From Streptomyces sp. F001 (GTDB taxonomy: Bacteria > Actinomycetota > Actinomycetes > Streptomycetales > Streptomycetaceae): a stretch of DNA of 64,000 nucleotides. Position 1 is the stretch's first letter, and every line of letters starts with the position of its first letter. The notes beneath the pieces are model-generated. The model saw nothing but the letters and a program-made list of their open reading frames with translations, did no database searches and was not told the origin of the DNA. The stretch is from contig NZ_QZWF01000005.1 of the NCBI RefSeq assembly GCF_004187715.1, forward strand, positions 434,001-498,000, read 5' to 3'. This document shows positions 8,743 to 17,277 of the stretch, in pieces. The position numbers and the translations under genes were made by a program.

Positions 8743-10098
8743 GTGCCCAAGCGTAGTCCTCAGCCATCACAACCGACCTCGACCCCGACCGAAAACCCGC
8801 GAGCTCTTGGAGCTGTGCGCCTCAGCAACCTCACCGAAGTGACCACCTCGCCCGGCAGGCAGCGCGCCTGCATCCAGCAGTGCACCCAGCAACTGGGCTT
8901 CACCCTGATCGCCGAAGCCGCAGATCTGGGAGTATCCGCCCGCACGATGTCCCCCTTCGAGAGACCTTCACTGTCGCCGTGGCTGCAACGCCCGGACGAC
9001 TACGACGCCATCGTGTGGTCACATGTGGACCGCGCCGTGCGTTCCGTCGCCCACATGTCCGAGTTGATCGAGTGGGGTCAGCAGCATGCAACGACACTCG
9101 TCTTCGGGATGCCTGAAGAACCTCAGCCGCTCGTGGTCACGCCGCAGGCAGATGGCGATGCCATTCGCCGCTGCATGAATCTGGCCTACGCCGCCGAACA
9201 GGAGGCTCGCGCCCTATCTGCTCGCCTCACCGGCGCCCACGAAGCGCTGCGCGCGACGGGCCGATACGGCGGTGGCCTTGTACCGTTCGGGTACAAGAAG
9301 GCACCTCATCCCTCCGGCATCGGCTGGTGTCTGGCTCCCGACCCGGAGACCGTCACCGTTGTCCGCGCGATTGTGGACGATGTTCACTCGGGACTGTCCC
9401 TGGTCGCCATCGCCCGCAAACTCGAAAGCGCGGGCGTTCTAGTACCGCGCGACCGCCACGCCCAACTTCAGGGACGTCCCACAGGTGGACGCCGCCACGG
9501 ACACGACTTCGAGCGATTCAGCTGGACACCGGGCAGTCTGTGCAAGATCCTCCGCACACCGGCACTGATGGGCCACCGCGTACACAAGGGGAAGACCGTC
9601 CGTGACGCTGAGGGCTCACCCGTGCTGATCGGTCCCCCACTGCTCACCGAAGAGGAGTTCCAGGCCCTCCAGGACATCCTCAACGCCCGCTCGAACGGCA
9701 TCCACCCCAAGCGCCGGGAGACGTCGTTGCTCATCGGTGTCGCGCACTGCGCCGGGTGTGGTGGCCGCATGTACTTCGCCGCCCGGAAGGCCTATACCTA
9801 CGGCGACTACGGCTGCTGCGCTGCTGCCCGCGGCACGACCTGTCCCGCCCCCGCCGCGATCCGCGCCGACTGGCTCGACGAGTACACCGTCAGCCGCTAC
9901 CGCGAGGCGTTCGCCGTGAACGGCGAGGTGACACGGGAGCAACTCCTCACGGACGGAGTTCGCGTCACAGTAGCCAAGGGGCGGTCGGGCGGCGGACCGG
10001 AGCGGCTGGCCGGACCGGATATCTCTCGCTTGACCTTCACAGTCGGCGAACGAGTCGACGCGTCTCACCTGTCGAAGACCACCGTCACAGGAGCGTGA
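8743..10098 (+). CDS. Large serine recombinase (phage/ICE-type integrase)
   Basis: A 451-residue serine recombinase. The resolvase domain (about residues 20-125) has the active-site context AVRLSNL with its Ser. A recombinase domain follows (about 165-260, including RYGGGLVPFGYK) and then a zinc-ribbon-like segment with CAGCGGRMYF and two later Cys residues. Start GTG 8743 follows GGAG. No other phage or plasmid gene accompanies it, and its last 34 bp overlap the 3' end of exodeoxyribonuclease III on the other strand. Its GC content is visibly lower than that of its neighbours. It is probably the remnant, or a minimal form, of an integrated element. Confidence 0.9.
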   Translation: MPKRSPQPSQPTSTPTENPRALGAVRLSNLTEVTTSPGRQRACIQQCTQQLGFTLIAEAADLGVSARTMSPFERPSLSPWLQRPDDYDAIVWSHVDRAVRSVAHMSELIEWGQQHATTLVFGMPEEPQPLVVTPQADGDAIRRCMNLAYAAEQEARALSARLTGAHEALRATGRYGGGLVPFGYKKAPHPSGIGWCLAPDPETVTVVRAIVDDVHSGLSLVAIARKLESAGVLVPRDRHAQLQGRPTGGRRHGHDFERFSWTPGSLCKILRTPALMGHRVHKGKTVRDAEGSPVLIGPPLLTEEEFQALQDILNARSNGIHPKRRETSLLIGVAHCAGCGGRMYFAARKAYTYGDYGCCAAARGTTCPAPAAIRADWLDEYTVSRYREAFAVNGEVTREQLLTDGVRVTVAKGRSGGGPERLAGPDISRLTFTVGERVDASHLSKTTVTGA

Positions 10099-10868
10099 TC
10101 CGACCACCGCTCCTCATGGCTGGCCGCCCGCTCCACGAACGCCTTGACGGCACGGGCGGCCAGCCCGGGCGTCGCGACGGCGAGGTCGATCCTCCAACCT
10201 GAATCCGCCTCGAAGGCCCTCCCCCGGTACGACCACCACGTGTACGGCCCCTCGACCTCGGGATGCAGGGCCCGCACGACGTCGACATAACCCCCGTCCG
10301 TCACGTCGAAGACCCGCCCCAGCCACTCCCGCTCCTCCGGCAGGAAGCCGGAGTTCTTGGTGTTGCCGCGCCAGTTCTTGAGGTCGGCCCGCTGGTGGGC
10401 GATGTTCCAGTCGCCGCAGACGACGACTTCGCGGCCATCGGCGGCGGCCCGCTCGCGCAGCGCCTTCAGGTGGGCGAGGAACTCCCCCATGAACCGGACC
10501 TTCTCGTCCTGCCGTTCGGTCCCGACCTCGCCGGAGGGGAGATAGAGGGAGGCGATCGTCACACCGGGCAGGTCGACCTCGGCGTAGCGCCCGCTGTCGT
10601 CGAACTCGGCCGACCCGAATCCGATGCGGACGGCGTCCGGCGCACGCCGGCTGTACAGCGAGACGCCGGCGCGCCCCTTGGCGGCCGCGGGGGCGTGCAC
10701 GACATGCCAGCCCTCCGGCGCGCGGACCTGCTCGGGCAGTTGCTGCGGCTCGGCACGCACCTCCTGCAGGCAGAGCACATCGGCTTGCGTATCGGCGAGC
10801 CACTCCACGAAGCCTTTCTTCGCGGCAGCGCGGAGTCCATTCACGTTCACAGAGGTCACAGTGAGCAC
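10065..10868 (-). CDS. xth: Exodeoxyribonuclease III
   Basis: A 267-residue endonuclease/exonuclease/phosphatase-fold enzyme. Key motifs are NVNGLR, the metal-binding Glu in LQEVRAE, GDWNIAH, and the terminal SDHAPV catalytic Asp-His. It acts in base-excision repair at AP sites. Start GTG 10868 gives the usual VTSVNVNGLR N-terminus; no strong RBS is visible, so other nearby starts are possible. It is divergent from a GNAT gene and convergent with, and overlapping, the serine recombinase. The reading frame is complete despite the neighbouring integrase. Confidence 0.92.
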   Translation of the reverse strand: MLTVTSVNVNGLRAAAKKGFVEWLADTQADVLCLQEVRAEPQQLPEQVRAPEGWHVVHAPAAAKGRAGVSLYSRRAPDAVRIGFGSAEFDDSGRYAEVDLPGVTIASLYLPSGEVGTERQDEKVRFMGEFLAHLKALRERAAADGREVVVCGDWNIAHQRADLKNWRGNTKNSGFLPEEREWLGRVFDVTDGGYVDVVRALHPEVEGPYTWWSYRGRAFEADSGWRIDLAVATPGLAARAVKAFVERAASHEERWSDHAPVTVVFDR

Positions 10869-10936
10869 CCGGGCACGATACCGGCACACTGGACGGAGTC
10901 CGGATCCGATCATCGCATAGATATATGATGTCCAGC

Positions 10937-11416
10937 ATGAATATACGTCGCGTCTCCTTCGACCACCCCGACGCCGTCAAGCTCAACGACGAGGTCCAGG
11001 CCGAGTACCACGAGCGCTACGGCGACGGCGGCGACGCCACCGTTCTCGACCCGTCGGACTTCCGGCCGCCGAACGGCGTCTACCTGATCGCCTACGACGA
11101 GTCCGACCGCCCCGTCGCCACCGGCGGCTGGCGCAGCCGGGACCGGAACGGCGAGGGCAACGAGGACGGCGACGCCGAGCTCAAGCGGATGTACGTGATC
11201 AGGGAGCTGCGTGGCCGCGGCCTGGCCCGGCGCATGCTCACCGCCCTGGAGGACGACGCCCGCGCCGCCGGCCGTATCCGCATGGTCCTGGAGACCGGCA
11301 CAGAGCAGCCGGAGGCCATCGCCCTCTACACCTCCAGCGACTACGAGCCGTGCACCAAGTTCGGCTACTACCGCTTCCACGAGAACAGCCGCTGCTACGC
11401 GAAGCCCCTCGCCTGA
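10937..11416 (+). CDS. GNAT family N-acetyltransferase
   Basis: A 159-residue single-domain acetyltransferase. The acetyl-CoA loop is RELRGRGLARRML (about residues 93-105), followed by a LYTSSDYEP/FGYY region typical of the fold's last strands. Three Met codons lie close together at 10925, 10928 and 10937. The last gives MNIRRVSF, which best resembles family N-termini, but no clear RBS separates them. The acceptor substrate is unknown. A perfect terminator follows the gene. Confidence 0.85.
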   Translation: MNIRRVSFDHPDAVKLNDEVQAEYHERYGDGGDATVLDPSDFRPPNGVYLIAYDESDRPVATGGWRSRDRNGEGNEDGDAELKRMYVIRELRGRGLARRMLTALEDDARAAGRIRMVLETGTEQPEAIALYTSSDYEPCTKFGYYRFHENSRCYAKPLA

Positions 11417-11449
11417 CCCGGCATCAGCCGGGCCGGGGCAGGCACCAAA

Positions 11450-11485
11450 AGGAGCCCGCCCGATCAATCGATCGGGCGGGCTCCT
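11450..11485. terminator. Perfect 16-bp hairpin terminator
   Basis: AGGAGCCCGCCCGATC pairs perfectly with GATCGGGCGGGCTCCT over a 4-base AATC loop. It lies between the plus-strand GNAT gene and the minus-strand tRNA, so it can end transcripts from both directions. Confidence 0.85.
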
Positions 11486-11524
11486 GTCAACCGACTCCAG
11501 GTTTCCCCGGGGCAGTTGTTGCGG

Positions 11525-11598
11525 TGGACCTGAGGGGATTTGAACCCCTGGCCCCCTCGATGCGAACGAGGTGCGCTACCGGACTGCGCCACAGGCCC
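11525..11598 (-). tRNA. tRNA-Ala (anticodon CGC)
   Basis: On the minus strand the acceptor stem GGGCCTG pairs with CAGGTCC (one G-T pair). The anticodon arm is CCTCG-TTCGCAT-CGAGG with CGC in the loop, and the T-arm holds GGTTCAAATCC. The 3' CCA is not encoded in full: the discriminator A is followed by CCGC. The tRNA sits between a terminator and the sepX gene. No integrated element abuts it. Confidence 0.93.
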
Positions 11599-11669
11599 TT
11601 GCAACGAGTGAAACTTTAGCACCCCGATCGGCCTGCTCGGAAATCCGTTGCCGTGAGGCCCGAGCTGCC

Positions 11670-12944
11670 CTACTCGTTGGCCGCCCGCGGTCGCTCCCCG
11701 TCCTCGTACTGGTCGAACAGGGGCGTACGCCCGCGTTCCCGTGCCCGGCGGGCCGAGGCCGCGCGCCGGGCGTCGCTGCGGTCGTCACCGTCCGTACGGT
11801 CCGCCGCCTCGTCCGGCTCCGCCGTCTCCACGCCTTCCGGGGAGGCCGTGGAGGAGGCCCCGTCCCCGGCCTCCTGGTCCCGCACGACGGAACTCGACCG
11901 CGCCGAACTCCACGCGTCCGGTGCCCCCAGATCGACATCGGGCGTGGCCCGCGGAGCGACCGGCGCCGTCACATACGTCGGCAGTGGTACCGGCACCGGC
12001 TCCCAGCTCTCGCCCCGGCCCGGCCCGCGCTGCCGCTCCCGCTGCTGGTCGACCCACTCCGCGTGATCGGTCTGCTCGACGAGCGCCCGCCGGTCCGCCG
12101 CGAGCGCCGACAGCCCCGGGTCGGCCTCCGGCTCGGGTCCCTCGTCGGGGTCGCCGGCGTCGATCTCGGCGGCCGCCTGTCGGCGGGGCTGGCGTGCCCG
12201 CTCACGCAGGTGCTGTGCTGCGTCCTCCGCCCGGCGGCGGTCCATCTGGTAGGTGAAGCGGCGGCGCTCCTGGGTGCGCAGATACGCGATGTACACGCTG
12301 AGCAGCACTGCGGGCACACCGGGCGCCCACAGGAAGGCGAGCCCGCCCACGGCCGCGACGATCGCGCCGAGCGTGAACGCGAAGAAGAGCATCACTGTCG
12401 TACGTCGGCGGCGCGCGAGCACCTTCGAGCGCTGGGCGCGCGCCGCGGCCGCCTCCGCGGCGGGCGCGCGACGGGCGGACGGCACTCGGTCGCCCGTCGG
12501 CGCCGAGTCGCCCTCGCGCGCGGACGCGGCGCCGGATGGGTGCGCGGACGCGTCACCGGGCTTCCGCGCGGGCGCACTGTCCGGCTCCCGCACGGACGCG
12601 CCGGCGGGCTCGCGTGCCGGTTGCGTCTGCTCCGTGCCCTGCGCCTGGACCGTCGCCTGCGTCCGGGGCCTGGCCGGAGACACAGCGAAGGCCCGGACGT
12701 CCACCGAGTCGGTGGCGGCGTCCGGGTCGGGGTCGGGCTCCCCCTCGTCGGTGGAGCGCGCCTGCAGGTCCTTGGCGTACCGGCGCTCCATGGCCGCCCG
12801 TCCGGACAGCAACCGGATGGCGGTGCTGAAGCGCTCCGTCGGACGGGCCTCGTTCAGCTCGTCCTGCCTACGGAGCCACATGGGCACCAAGTAGGCGGCC
12901 CAGGCCCCGACAATGACTGCGTAGATGAGGCCGCTGCTGCTCAC
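11670..12944 (-). CDS. sepX: SepX/GlpR-type divisome membrane protein
   Basis: A 424-residue protein with a membrane helix at residues 5-23 (LIYAVIVGAWAAYLVPMWL), a long Ala/Pro/Arg-rich disordered linker (about 60-178), two adjacent membrane helices at about 183-223, and a hydrophilic charged tail. This topology and its place downstream of galU-moeA-rimJ match SepX of Streptomyces (Z-ring stability and sporulation septation) and GlpR of Corynebacterium, the membrane receptor of the gephyrin-like protein Glp. Start GTG 12944 has a GTGAGG site. The assignment rests on topology and synteny recalled from the literature. Confidence 0.75.
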   Translation of the reverse strand: MSSSGLIYAVIVGAWAAYLVPMWLRRQDELNEARPTERFSTAIRLLSGRAAMERRYAKDLQARSTDEGEPDPDPDAATDSVDVRAFAVSPARPRTQATVQAQGTEQTQPAREPAGASVREPDSAPARKPGDASAHPSGAASAREGDSAPTGDRVPSARRAPAAEAAAARAQRSKVLARRRRTTVMLFFAFTLGAIVAAVGGLAFLWAPGVPAVLLSVYIAYLRTQERRRFTYQMDRRRAEDAAQHLRERARQPRRQAAAEIDAGDPDEGPEPEADPGLSALAADRRALVEQTDHAEWVDQQRERQRGPGRGESWEPVPVPLPTYVTAPVAPRATPDVDLGAPDAWSSARSSSVVRDQEAGDGASSTASPEGVETAEPDEAADRTDGDDRSDARRAASARRARERGRTPLFDQYEDGERPRAANE

Positions 12945-13128
12945 GCCTCACACGGTAGAGGGGTTTGCGTGAGGCCATCTGCCAATTGGGCCGGTGTGTC
13001 GCACGATCTGGCTGATATTTCGAGCTTTTTTTGTGAGCGATGCGATCAGTAGGTCACCGAGGTCGCGAATTCAACGCCCCGGAGTAGTCACCGTCCGATC
13101 ATTTTCGAACATTTATTCAATTCCGGGG

Positions 13129-13797
13129 TTACGCGTGATTGCCCGGGGCGTTCTGCGGGTTCCACGGCAGGCTCTGCGGGTCGCGCGGCGTGCTCTGCCC
13201 GCTCTCGCCCGTGTTCCGCAGCCGGTTCCGCCGCCAGCGGCTCAGCAGTCCGTCGGGCACTTCTTCCGCGGTGAGGGCGAAGACGAGGTGGTCGCGCCAG
13301 GCTCCGTCGATGTGGAGATAACGGGGCCTGAGGCCCTCCTCGCGGAATCCGAGTTTCTCCACGACGCGGCGGCTGGGGGCGTTCTCGGGGCGAATGCAGA
13401 CCTCGATGCGGTGGAGCCCGACGGTCCGGAAACAGTGGTCCACGGCGAGCGCCACGGCCGTCGGCATCACACCGCGTCCGGCCACGGACTCGTCCACCCA
13501 GTAACCGATGTGCCCCGAGCACATCGAACCCCAGGTGATCCCGGCCACCGTCAACTGCCCGGCCAGCCGCCCCTGGTACTCGATGACGAACGGCAGCATC
13601 CGGCCCGCGTTCGCCTCGGAGCGCAGATGGCGCACCATCTGGCGGTAGGTCGGCCGGTGCGCGACCGGCCCGCCGGGGGCGGGCGGCGGAATGGTCGCCT
13701 CCCAGGGGCGCAGCCAGTCACGGTTGCGCCGGTTGACCTCACGCCAGGCCCGCTGGTCGCGCAGCTTTATCGGCCGGAGGACGACATCGCCCTCCAC
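13129..13797 (-). CDS. GNAT acetyltransferase, RimJ/RimL type
   Basis: A 222-residue acetyltransferase. Features are LRPIKLRDQRAWREVNRRNR at the N-terminus, GYWVDESVAGRGVMPTAVAL as the acetyl-CoA-binding loop (about residues 97-116), and RRVVEKLGFREEGLRPRYL, the typical RimJ/L C-terminal signature. The family acetylates N-termini of ribosomal proteins or similar alpha-amines. It lies between mog and sepX in the conserved galU-glp-rimJ-glpR order. The start is taken as GTG 13797; a CTG two codons upstream is possible and the RBS is poor. The C-terminal tail after residue 195 is low-complexity. Confidence 0.85.
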   Translation of the reverse strand: MEGDVVLRPIKLRDQRAWREVNRRNRDWLRPWEATIPPPAPGGPVAHRPTYRQMVRHLRSEANAGRMLPFVIEYQGRLAGQLTVAGITWGSMCSGHIGYWVDESVAGRGVMPTAVALAVDHCFRTVGLHRIEVCIRPENAPSRRVVEKLGFREEGLRPRYLHIDGAWRDHLVFALTAEEVPDGLLSRWRRNRLRNTGESGQSTPRDPQSLPWNPQNAPGNHA

Positions 13798-13823
13798 CAG
13801 TTCGACGGGCCAGGACGGGCTGT

Positions 13824-14360
13824 TCAGCTCGCACCCCCACTGCTGGGTCTGGGGTGGTCGCCGCCGCGCAGCTGGTCGACGGCGTGGATCAGGAGGGGCT
13901 CCAGGACGGCCAGTCCGTCCCGCACCCCGCCGGAGGAGCCCGGCAGGTTGACGATCAGTGTCCGCCCCGCCACCCCGGCCAGCCCCCGGGAGAGCGCGGC
14001 GGTCGGCACCTTCTCCCGTCCGAACGCGCGGATGGCCTCGGCGATGCCCGGCACCTCGTGGTCGAGCACCGCGCGGGTCGCCTCGGGCGTGCGGTCGGTG
14101 GGCGAGATACCCGTGCCGCCGGTGGTGACGATCACGTCGTACCCGGCGTCGACACCGGCGCGCAGGGCGGCCTCCACGGGGTCCCCGTCGGGGACGACCT
14201 GTGGTCCGTCGACCGCGAACCCGAAGCCTTTGAGGCCCTCGGCGATCAGCGGGCCGCCCTTGTCCTCGTACAGGCCGGCGGCAGCCCTGTTGGAGGCGGT
14301 GACCACAAGAGCGCTGTACGGCGCCGCCAGGGCTCCGCCGGCTGAGGCGTCGAGAGTCAT
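13824..14360 (-). CDS. MogA/MoaB family molybdopterin adenylyltransferase
   Basis: A 178-residue MoCF-domain protein with DVIVTTGGTGISPTDRTPEAT (about residues 76-96) and the later GRTLIVNLPGSSGGV, both signature segments for molybdopterin binding and adenylylation. Its ATG (14360) overlaps the moaC stop as ATGA, showing translational coupling. It acts between molybdopterin synthase and MoeA in cofactor assembly. The last residues (HPRPSSGGAS) look unstructured. Confidence 0.88.
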   Translation of the reverse strand: MTLDASAGGALAAPYSALVVTASNRAAAGLYEDKGGPLIAEGLKGFGFAVDGPQVVPDGDPVEAALRAGVDAGYDVIVTTGGTGISPTDRTPEATRAVLDHEVPGIAEAIRAFGREKVPTAALSRGLAGVAGRTLIVNLPGSSGGVRDGLAVLEPLLIHAVDQLRGGDHPRPSSGGAS

Positions 14361-14869
14361 GCCCGGCTCCAGTCGCCCGACTTGCCGCCCGTCTTCTCCT
14401 CCACCCGTACGTCCGTGATGACCGCTCCCTTGTCGACCGCCTTGACCATGTCGATCACGGTGAGCGCGGCGACGGAGACCGCGGTGAGGGCCTCCATCTC
14501 GACGCCCGTGCGGTCCGTCGTCTTCACCGTGGCCAGGATCTCCACGGCGTCGTCCGCGACCGACAGGTCCAGTGTCACACCCGACACCGACAACGGGTGG
14601 CACAGCGGGATCAGGTCCGGGGTGCGCTTGGCGCCCATGATGCCCGCGATCCGCGCGGTGGCCAGGGCGTCGCCCTTGGGTACGCCTTCGCCGCGCAGCA
14701 GCTCGATCACACGGGGCGAGACGAGGACGCGTCCGCTCGCGCGCGCGGTGCGCGCGGTGACGTCCTTGTCCGACACGTCGACCATGCGGGCGGCCCCCGC
14801 GTCGTCGATGTGCGTCAGTCGGTCCTGCACAGGGGATCCGGGGGTCTCCCCCCGGGAAGGCACGGTCAT
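14357..14869 (-). CDS. moaC: Cyclic pyranopterin monophosphate synthase MoaC
   Basis: A 170-residue MoaC. It begins near LTHIDDAGAARMVDVSDK and carries KRTPDLIPLCHPL (about residues 86-98), GVEMEALTAVSVAALTV and a C-terminal KTGGKSG. It forms cPMP from the MoaA product in the first stage of molybdenum cofactor synthesis. Start ATG 14869 is preferred; the RBS is weak and a start near VQDRLTHID could also serve. It is coupled to mog by a 4-base overlap, downstream of moeA/glp. Confidence 0.92.
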   Translation of the reverse strand: MTVPSRGETPGSPVQDRLTHIDDAGAARMVDVSDKDVTARTARASGRVLVSPRVIELLRGEGVPKGDALATARIAGIMGAKRTPDLIPLCHPLSVSGVTLDLSVADDAVEILATVKTTDRTGVEMEALTAVSVAALTVIDMVKAVDKGAVITDVRVEEKTGGKSGDWSRA

Positions 14870-14952
14870 GGTGTGGCGCTCCCGGTCCGGGCCCGTCGCG
14901 GTGCGGCGCACGGGCCTGCTGTGCGCGACACGGTACCGCCAACCCGGGGCGC

Positions 14953-16275
14953 TCAGCCGAGCAGGACCACCTCGACCTCGGTGCCCGGCGCGACGGACTC
15001 GACATCCTCGGGGATCACGATCAGCACGTCGGCGTGCGCGAGGGCGGCCACCAGGTGGGAGCCGGCGCCGCCGACAGGGGTCACCTTGCCGTCGGCGTAC
15101 GTACCGCGCAGGAACTGCCGGCGGCCCTTCGGCGAGGTCAGCGCCTTGTCCGCGGTCAGGGTCGCCCGGGTCCTGGGCCGGTGGACGTCCTCCAGCCCCA
15201 TGAGGGTGCGGATCGCGGGGCGGACGAACAGTTCGAAGGAGACGTACGACGACACCGGGTTGCCGGGGAGGGCCAGCAGCGGGGTGTGGTCGGGGCCGAT
15301 GGAGCCGAAGCCCTGCGGCTTGCCGGGCTGCATGGCGAGCTTGCGGAACTCGATGCCGCTGCCCGGTTCGTCCTCGTCGGCGACGTGCGACAGCGCCTCC
15401 TTGACCACGTCGTACGCGCCGACGCTCACGCCGCCGGTGGTGACCATGAGGTCGGCGCGGACGAGCTGGTCCTCGATGGTGGTGCGCAGGGTCTCGGCGT
15501 CGTCGGCGACGGCACCCACGCGGTAGGCGATGGCGCCGGCGTCACGGGCGGCCGCGGTGAGGGCGAAGCTGTTGGAGTCGTAGATCTGGCCGCTGCCCAG
15601 TTCCTCGTCGGGCTGGACGAGTTCGCTGCCGGTGGACAGCACGACCACGCGCGGGCGCGGGCGTACGCGTACCGTGCCGCGGCCGATGGCGGCGAGCAGG
15701 GCGATCTGCGGCGGGCCGAGGATGGTGCCGGCCTCCAGGGCGCGGTCGCCGGCCTTCACGTCGCTGCCCTTCGCGCGTACGTGCGCGCGTGCCCCGGCCG
15801 GCCGGTGCACGCGCACGTGCCCGGTGGCGCCCTCGGGGGCGAGGCTGCGCGCCCGCATCCCGGTGACGGGGCCCTCGCCGAGGCCGCCGTCGGTCCACTC
15901 GACGGGGACCACCGTCTCGGCGCCGGGCGGGAGCGGGGCGCCGGTCATGATGCGGGCGGCCTGGCCGGGACCCACCTGGAGCAGATCCGCCTGGCCGGCC
16001 GCGACGTCCCCGATGACCTCGAGGACGGCCGGGAACTCCTCGCTCGCGTCCGCGACATCCCCGACCCGCACCGCGTACCCGTCCATGGAGCTGTTGTCGA
16101 ACGGCGGCAGGGAGACCGGCACCGTGACGTCCTCGACCAGGACGCAGCCCTGGGCGTCGAGGAGTTGCAGCTCGATGGGTTCGAGGGGGCGGACGGTCTC
16201 GAGGATGTCCTCCAGGTGTTCGTCCACCGACCACAGGTGGTCCTGGCCGGTGGCGCGGGGCGCGGTGGTGCTCAA
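14953..16275 (-). CDS. moeA: MoeA-like molybdopterin molybdotransferase / gephyrin-like Glp
   Basis: A 440-residue MoeA-fold protein. PFDNSSMDGYAVR (about residues 58-70) and the central GVSVGAYDVVKEAL and PGNPVSSYVSFELF motifs are intact. The start is a TTG at 16275 whose RBS (GAGGAGATG) lies inside the last codons of galU. In Corynebacterium a MoeA-like protein at the same place (Glp) binds FtsZ and the membrane receptor GlpR. Here a GlpR/SepX homolog lies three genes further on, so a division role is as likely as, or additional to, molybdenum insertion. Sequence alone cannot decide. Confidence 0.88.
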   Translation of the reverse strand: MSTTAPRATGQDHLWSVDEHLEDILETVRPLEPIELQLLDAQGCVLVEDVTVPVSLPPFDNSSMDGYAVRVGDVADASEEFPAVLEVIGDVAAGQADLLQVGPGQAARIMTGAPLPPGAETVVPVEWTDGGLGEGPVTGMRARSLAPEGATGHVRVHRPAGARAHVRAKGSDVKAGDRALEAGTILGPPQIALLAAIGRGTVRVRPRPRVVVLSTGSELVQPDEELGSGQIYDSNSFALTAAARDAGAIAYRVGAVADDAETLRTTIEDQLVRADLMVTTGGVSVGAYDVVKEALSHVADEDEPGSGIEFRKLAMQPGKPQGFGSIGPDHTPLLALPGNPVSSYVSFELFVRPAIRTLMGLEDVHRPRTRATLTADKALTSPKGRRQFLRGTYADGKVTPVGGAGSHLVAALAHADVLIVIPEDVESVAPGTEVEVVLLG

Positions 16276-16280
16276 GGTGG

Positions 16281-17183
16281 CTACATCTCCTCGGTGACGT
16301 AACTGCGAAGCCAGGTCCGGAAGTCCGGGCCCAGGTCTTCACGTTCGCACGCGAGTCGGACAATGGCACGCAGGTAGTCGCCTCGGTCGCCGGTGTCATA
16401 GCGGCGACCCTTGAAGACGACGCCGTGCACGGGGCCGCCGACCTTCTCGTCCTGGGCGAGCAGCTGGAGGGCGTCGGTGATCTGGATCTCGCCGCCGCGG
16501 CCGGGCTCGGTCTTGCGCAGGACGTCGAAGATGCGCGGGTCGAGGACGTACCGGCCGATGATCGCGTAGTTGGAGGGGGCGTCGGCCGGGTCCGGCTTCT
16601 CCACCAGGTCGCCGATCTTGACGACGTCGCTGTCCTCGGTGGTCTCCACGGCGGCGCATCCGTAGAGGTGGATCTGCTCGGGCGCGACCTCCATGAGCGC
16701 GATGACGCTGCCGCCGCGCTGCTCCTGGACCTCGATCATCCGCTTGAGGAGCGGATCGCGCGGGTCGATCAGGTCGTCGCCGAGGAGGACGGCGAACGGC
16801 TCGTTGCCCACGTGCGGGGCAGCGCACAGGACGGCGTGGCCCAGGCCCTTGGGGTCACCCTGGCGCACGTAGTGCATCGTCGCGAGGTCGCTGGACTCCT
16901 GGACCTTGGCGAGCCGCCCGGCGTCGCCCTTCTTCTGCAGAGCAGACTCGAGTTCGTAATTGCGGTCGAAGTGGTCCTCAAGGGGACGCTTGTTGCGGCC
17001 CGTGATCATGAGAACGTCGTCGAGACCGGCCGACACGGCCTCCTCGACCACATACTGGATCGCAGGCTTGTCGACAACCGGCAGCATCTCCTTGGGAGTG
17101 GCCTTGGTGGCCGGCAGAAAGCGGGTGCCGAGGCCTGCTGCGGGGATGACGGCCTTGCTGATCCTGAGGTGCGACTGAGTCAT
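16281..17183 (-). CDS. galU: UTP-glucose-1-phosphate uridylyltransferase
   Basis: A 300-residue nucleotidyltransferase. The N-terminal GLGTRFLPATKATPKEML (about residues 16-33) is the nucleotide-binding signature, and LLGDDLIDP and VEKPDP carry metal- and sugar-binding residues. It makes UDP-glucose for envelope polysaccharide and trehalose. Start ATG 17183 gives MTQSHLRISKAVIPAAG; an earlier Met five codons upstream lacks an RBS. It heads the galU-moeA-moaC-mog-rimJ-sepX minus-strand block and is divergent from the 5-FTHF cyclo-ligase gene. Confidence 0.95.
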   Translation of the reverse strand: MTQSHLRISKAVIPAAGLGTRFLPATKATPKEMLPVVDKPAIQYVVEEAVSAGLDDVLMITGRNKRPLEDHFDRNYELESALQKKGDAGRLAKVQESSDLATMHYVRQGDPKGLGHAVLCAAPHVGNEPFAVLLGDDLIDPRDPLLKRMIEVQEQRGGSVIALMEVAPEQIHLYGCAAVETTEDSDVVKIGDLVEKPDPADAPSNYAIIGRYVLDPRIFDVLRKTEPGRGGEIQITDALQLLAQDEKVGGPVHGVVFKGRRYDTGDRGDYLRAIVRLACEREDLGPDFRTWLRSYVTEEM

Positions 17184-17277
17184 GCCCGCAACCATATCCG
17201 GTGCCTTTGTGTGGAATCTGTGGCTCCGGTTAATTGGCCCTCATATGAGCACTTCGAAGACGGTACGGGAGCAACTC

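Noticed and set aside
11525..11598. tRNA used as attachment site for the serine recombinase element
   Set aside because: The recombinase lies 1.4 kb away across xth and a GNAT gene, and no duplicated tRNA 3' end is seen.
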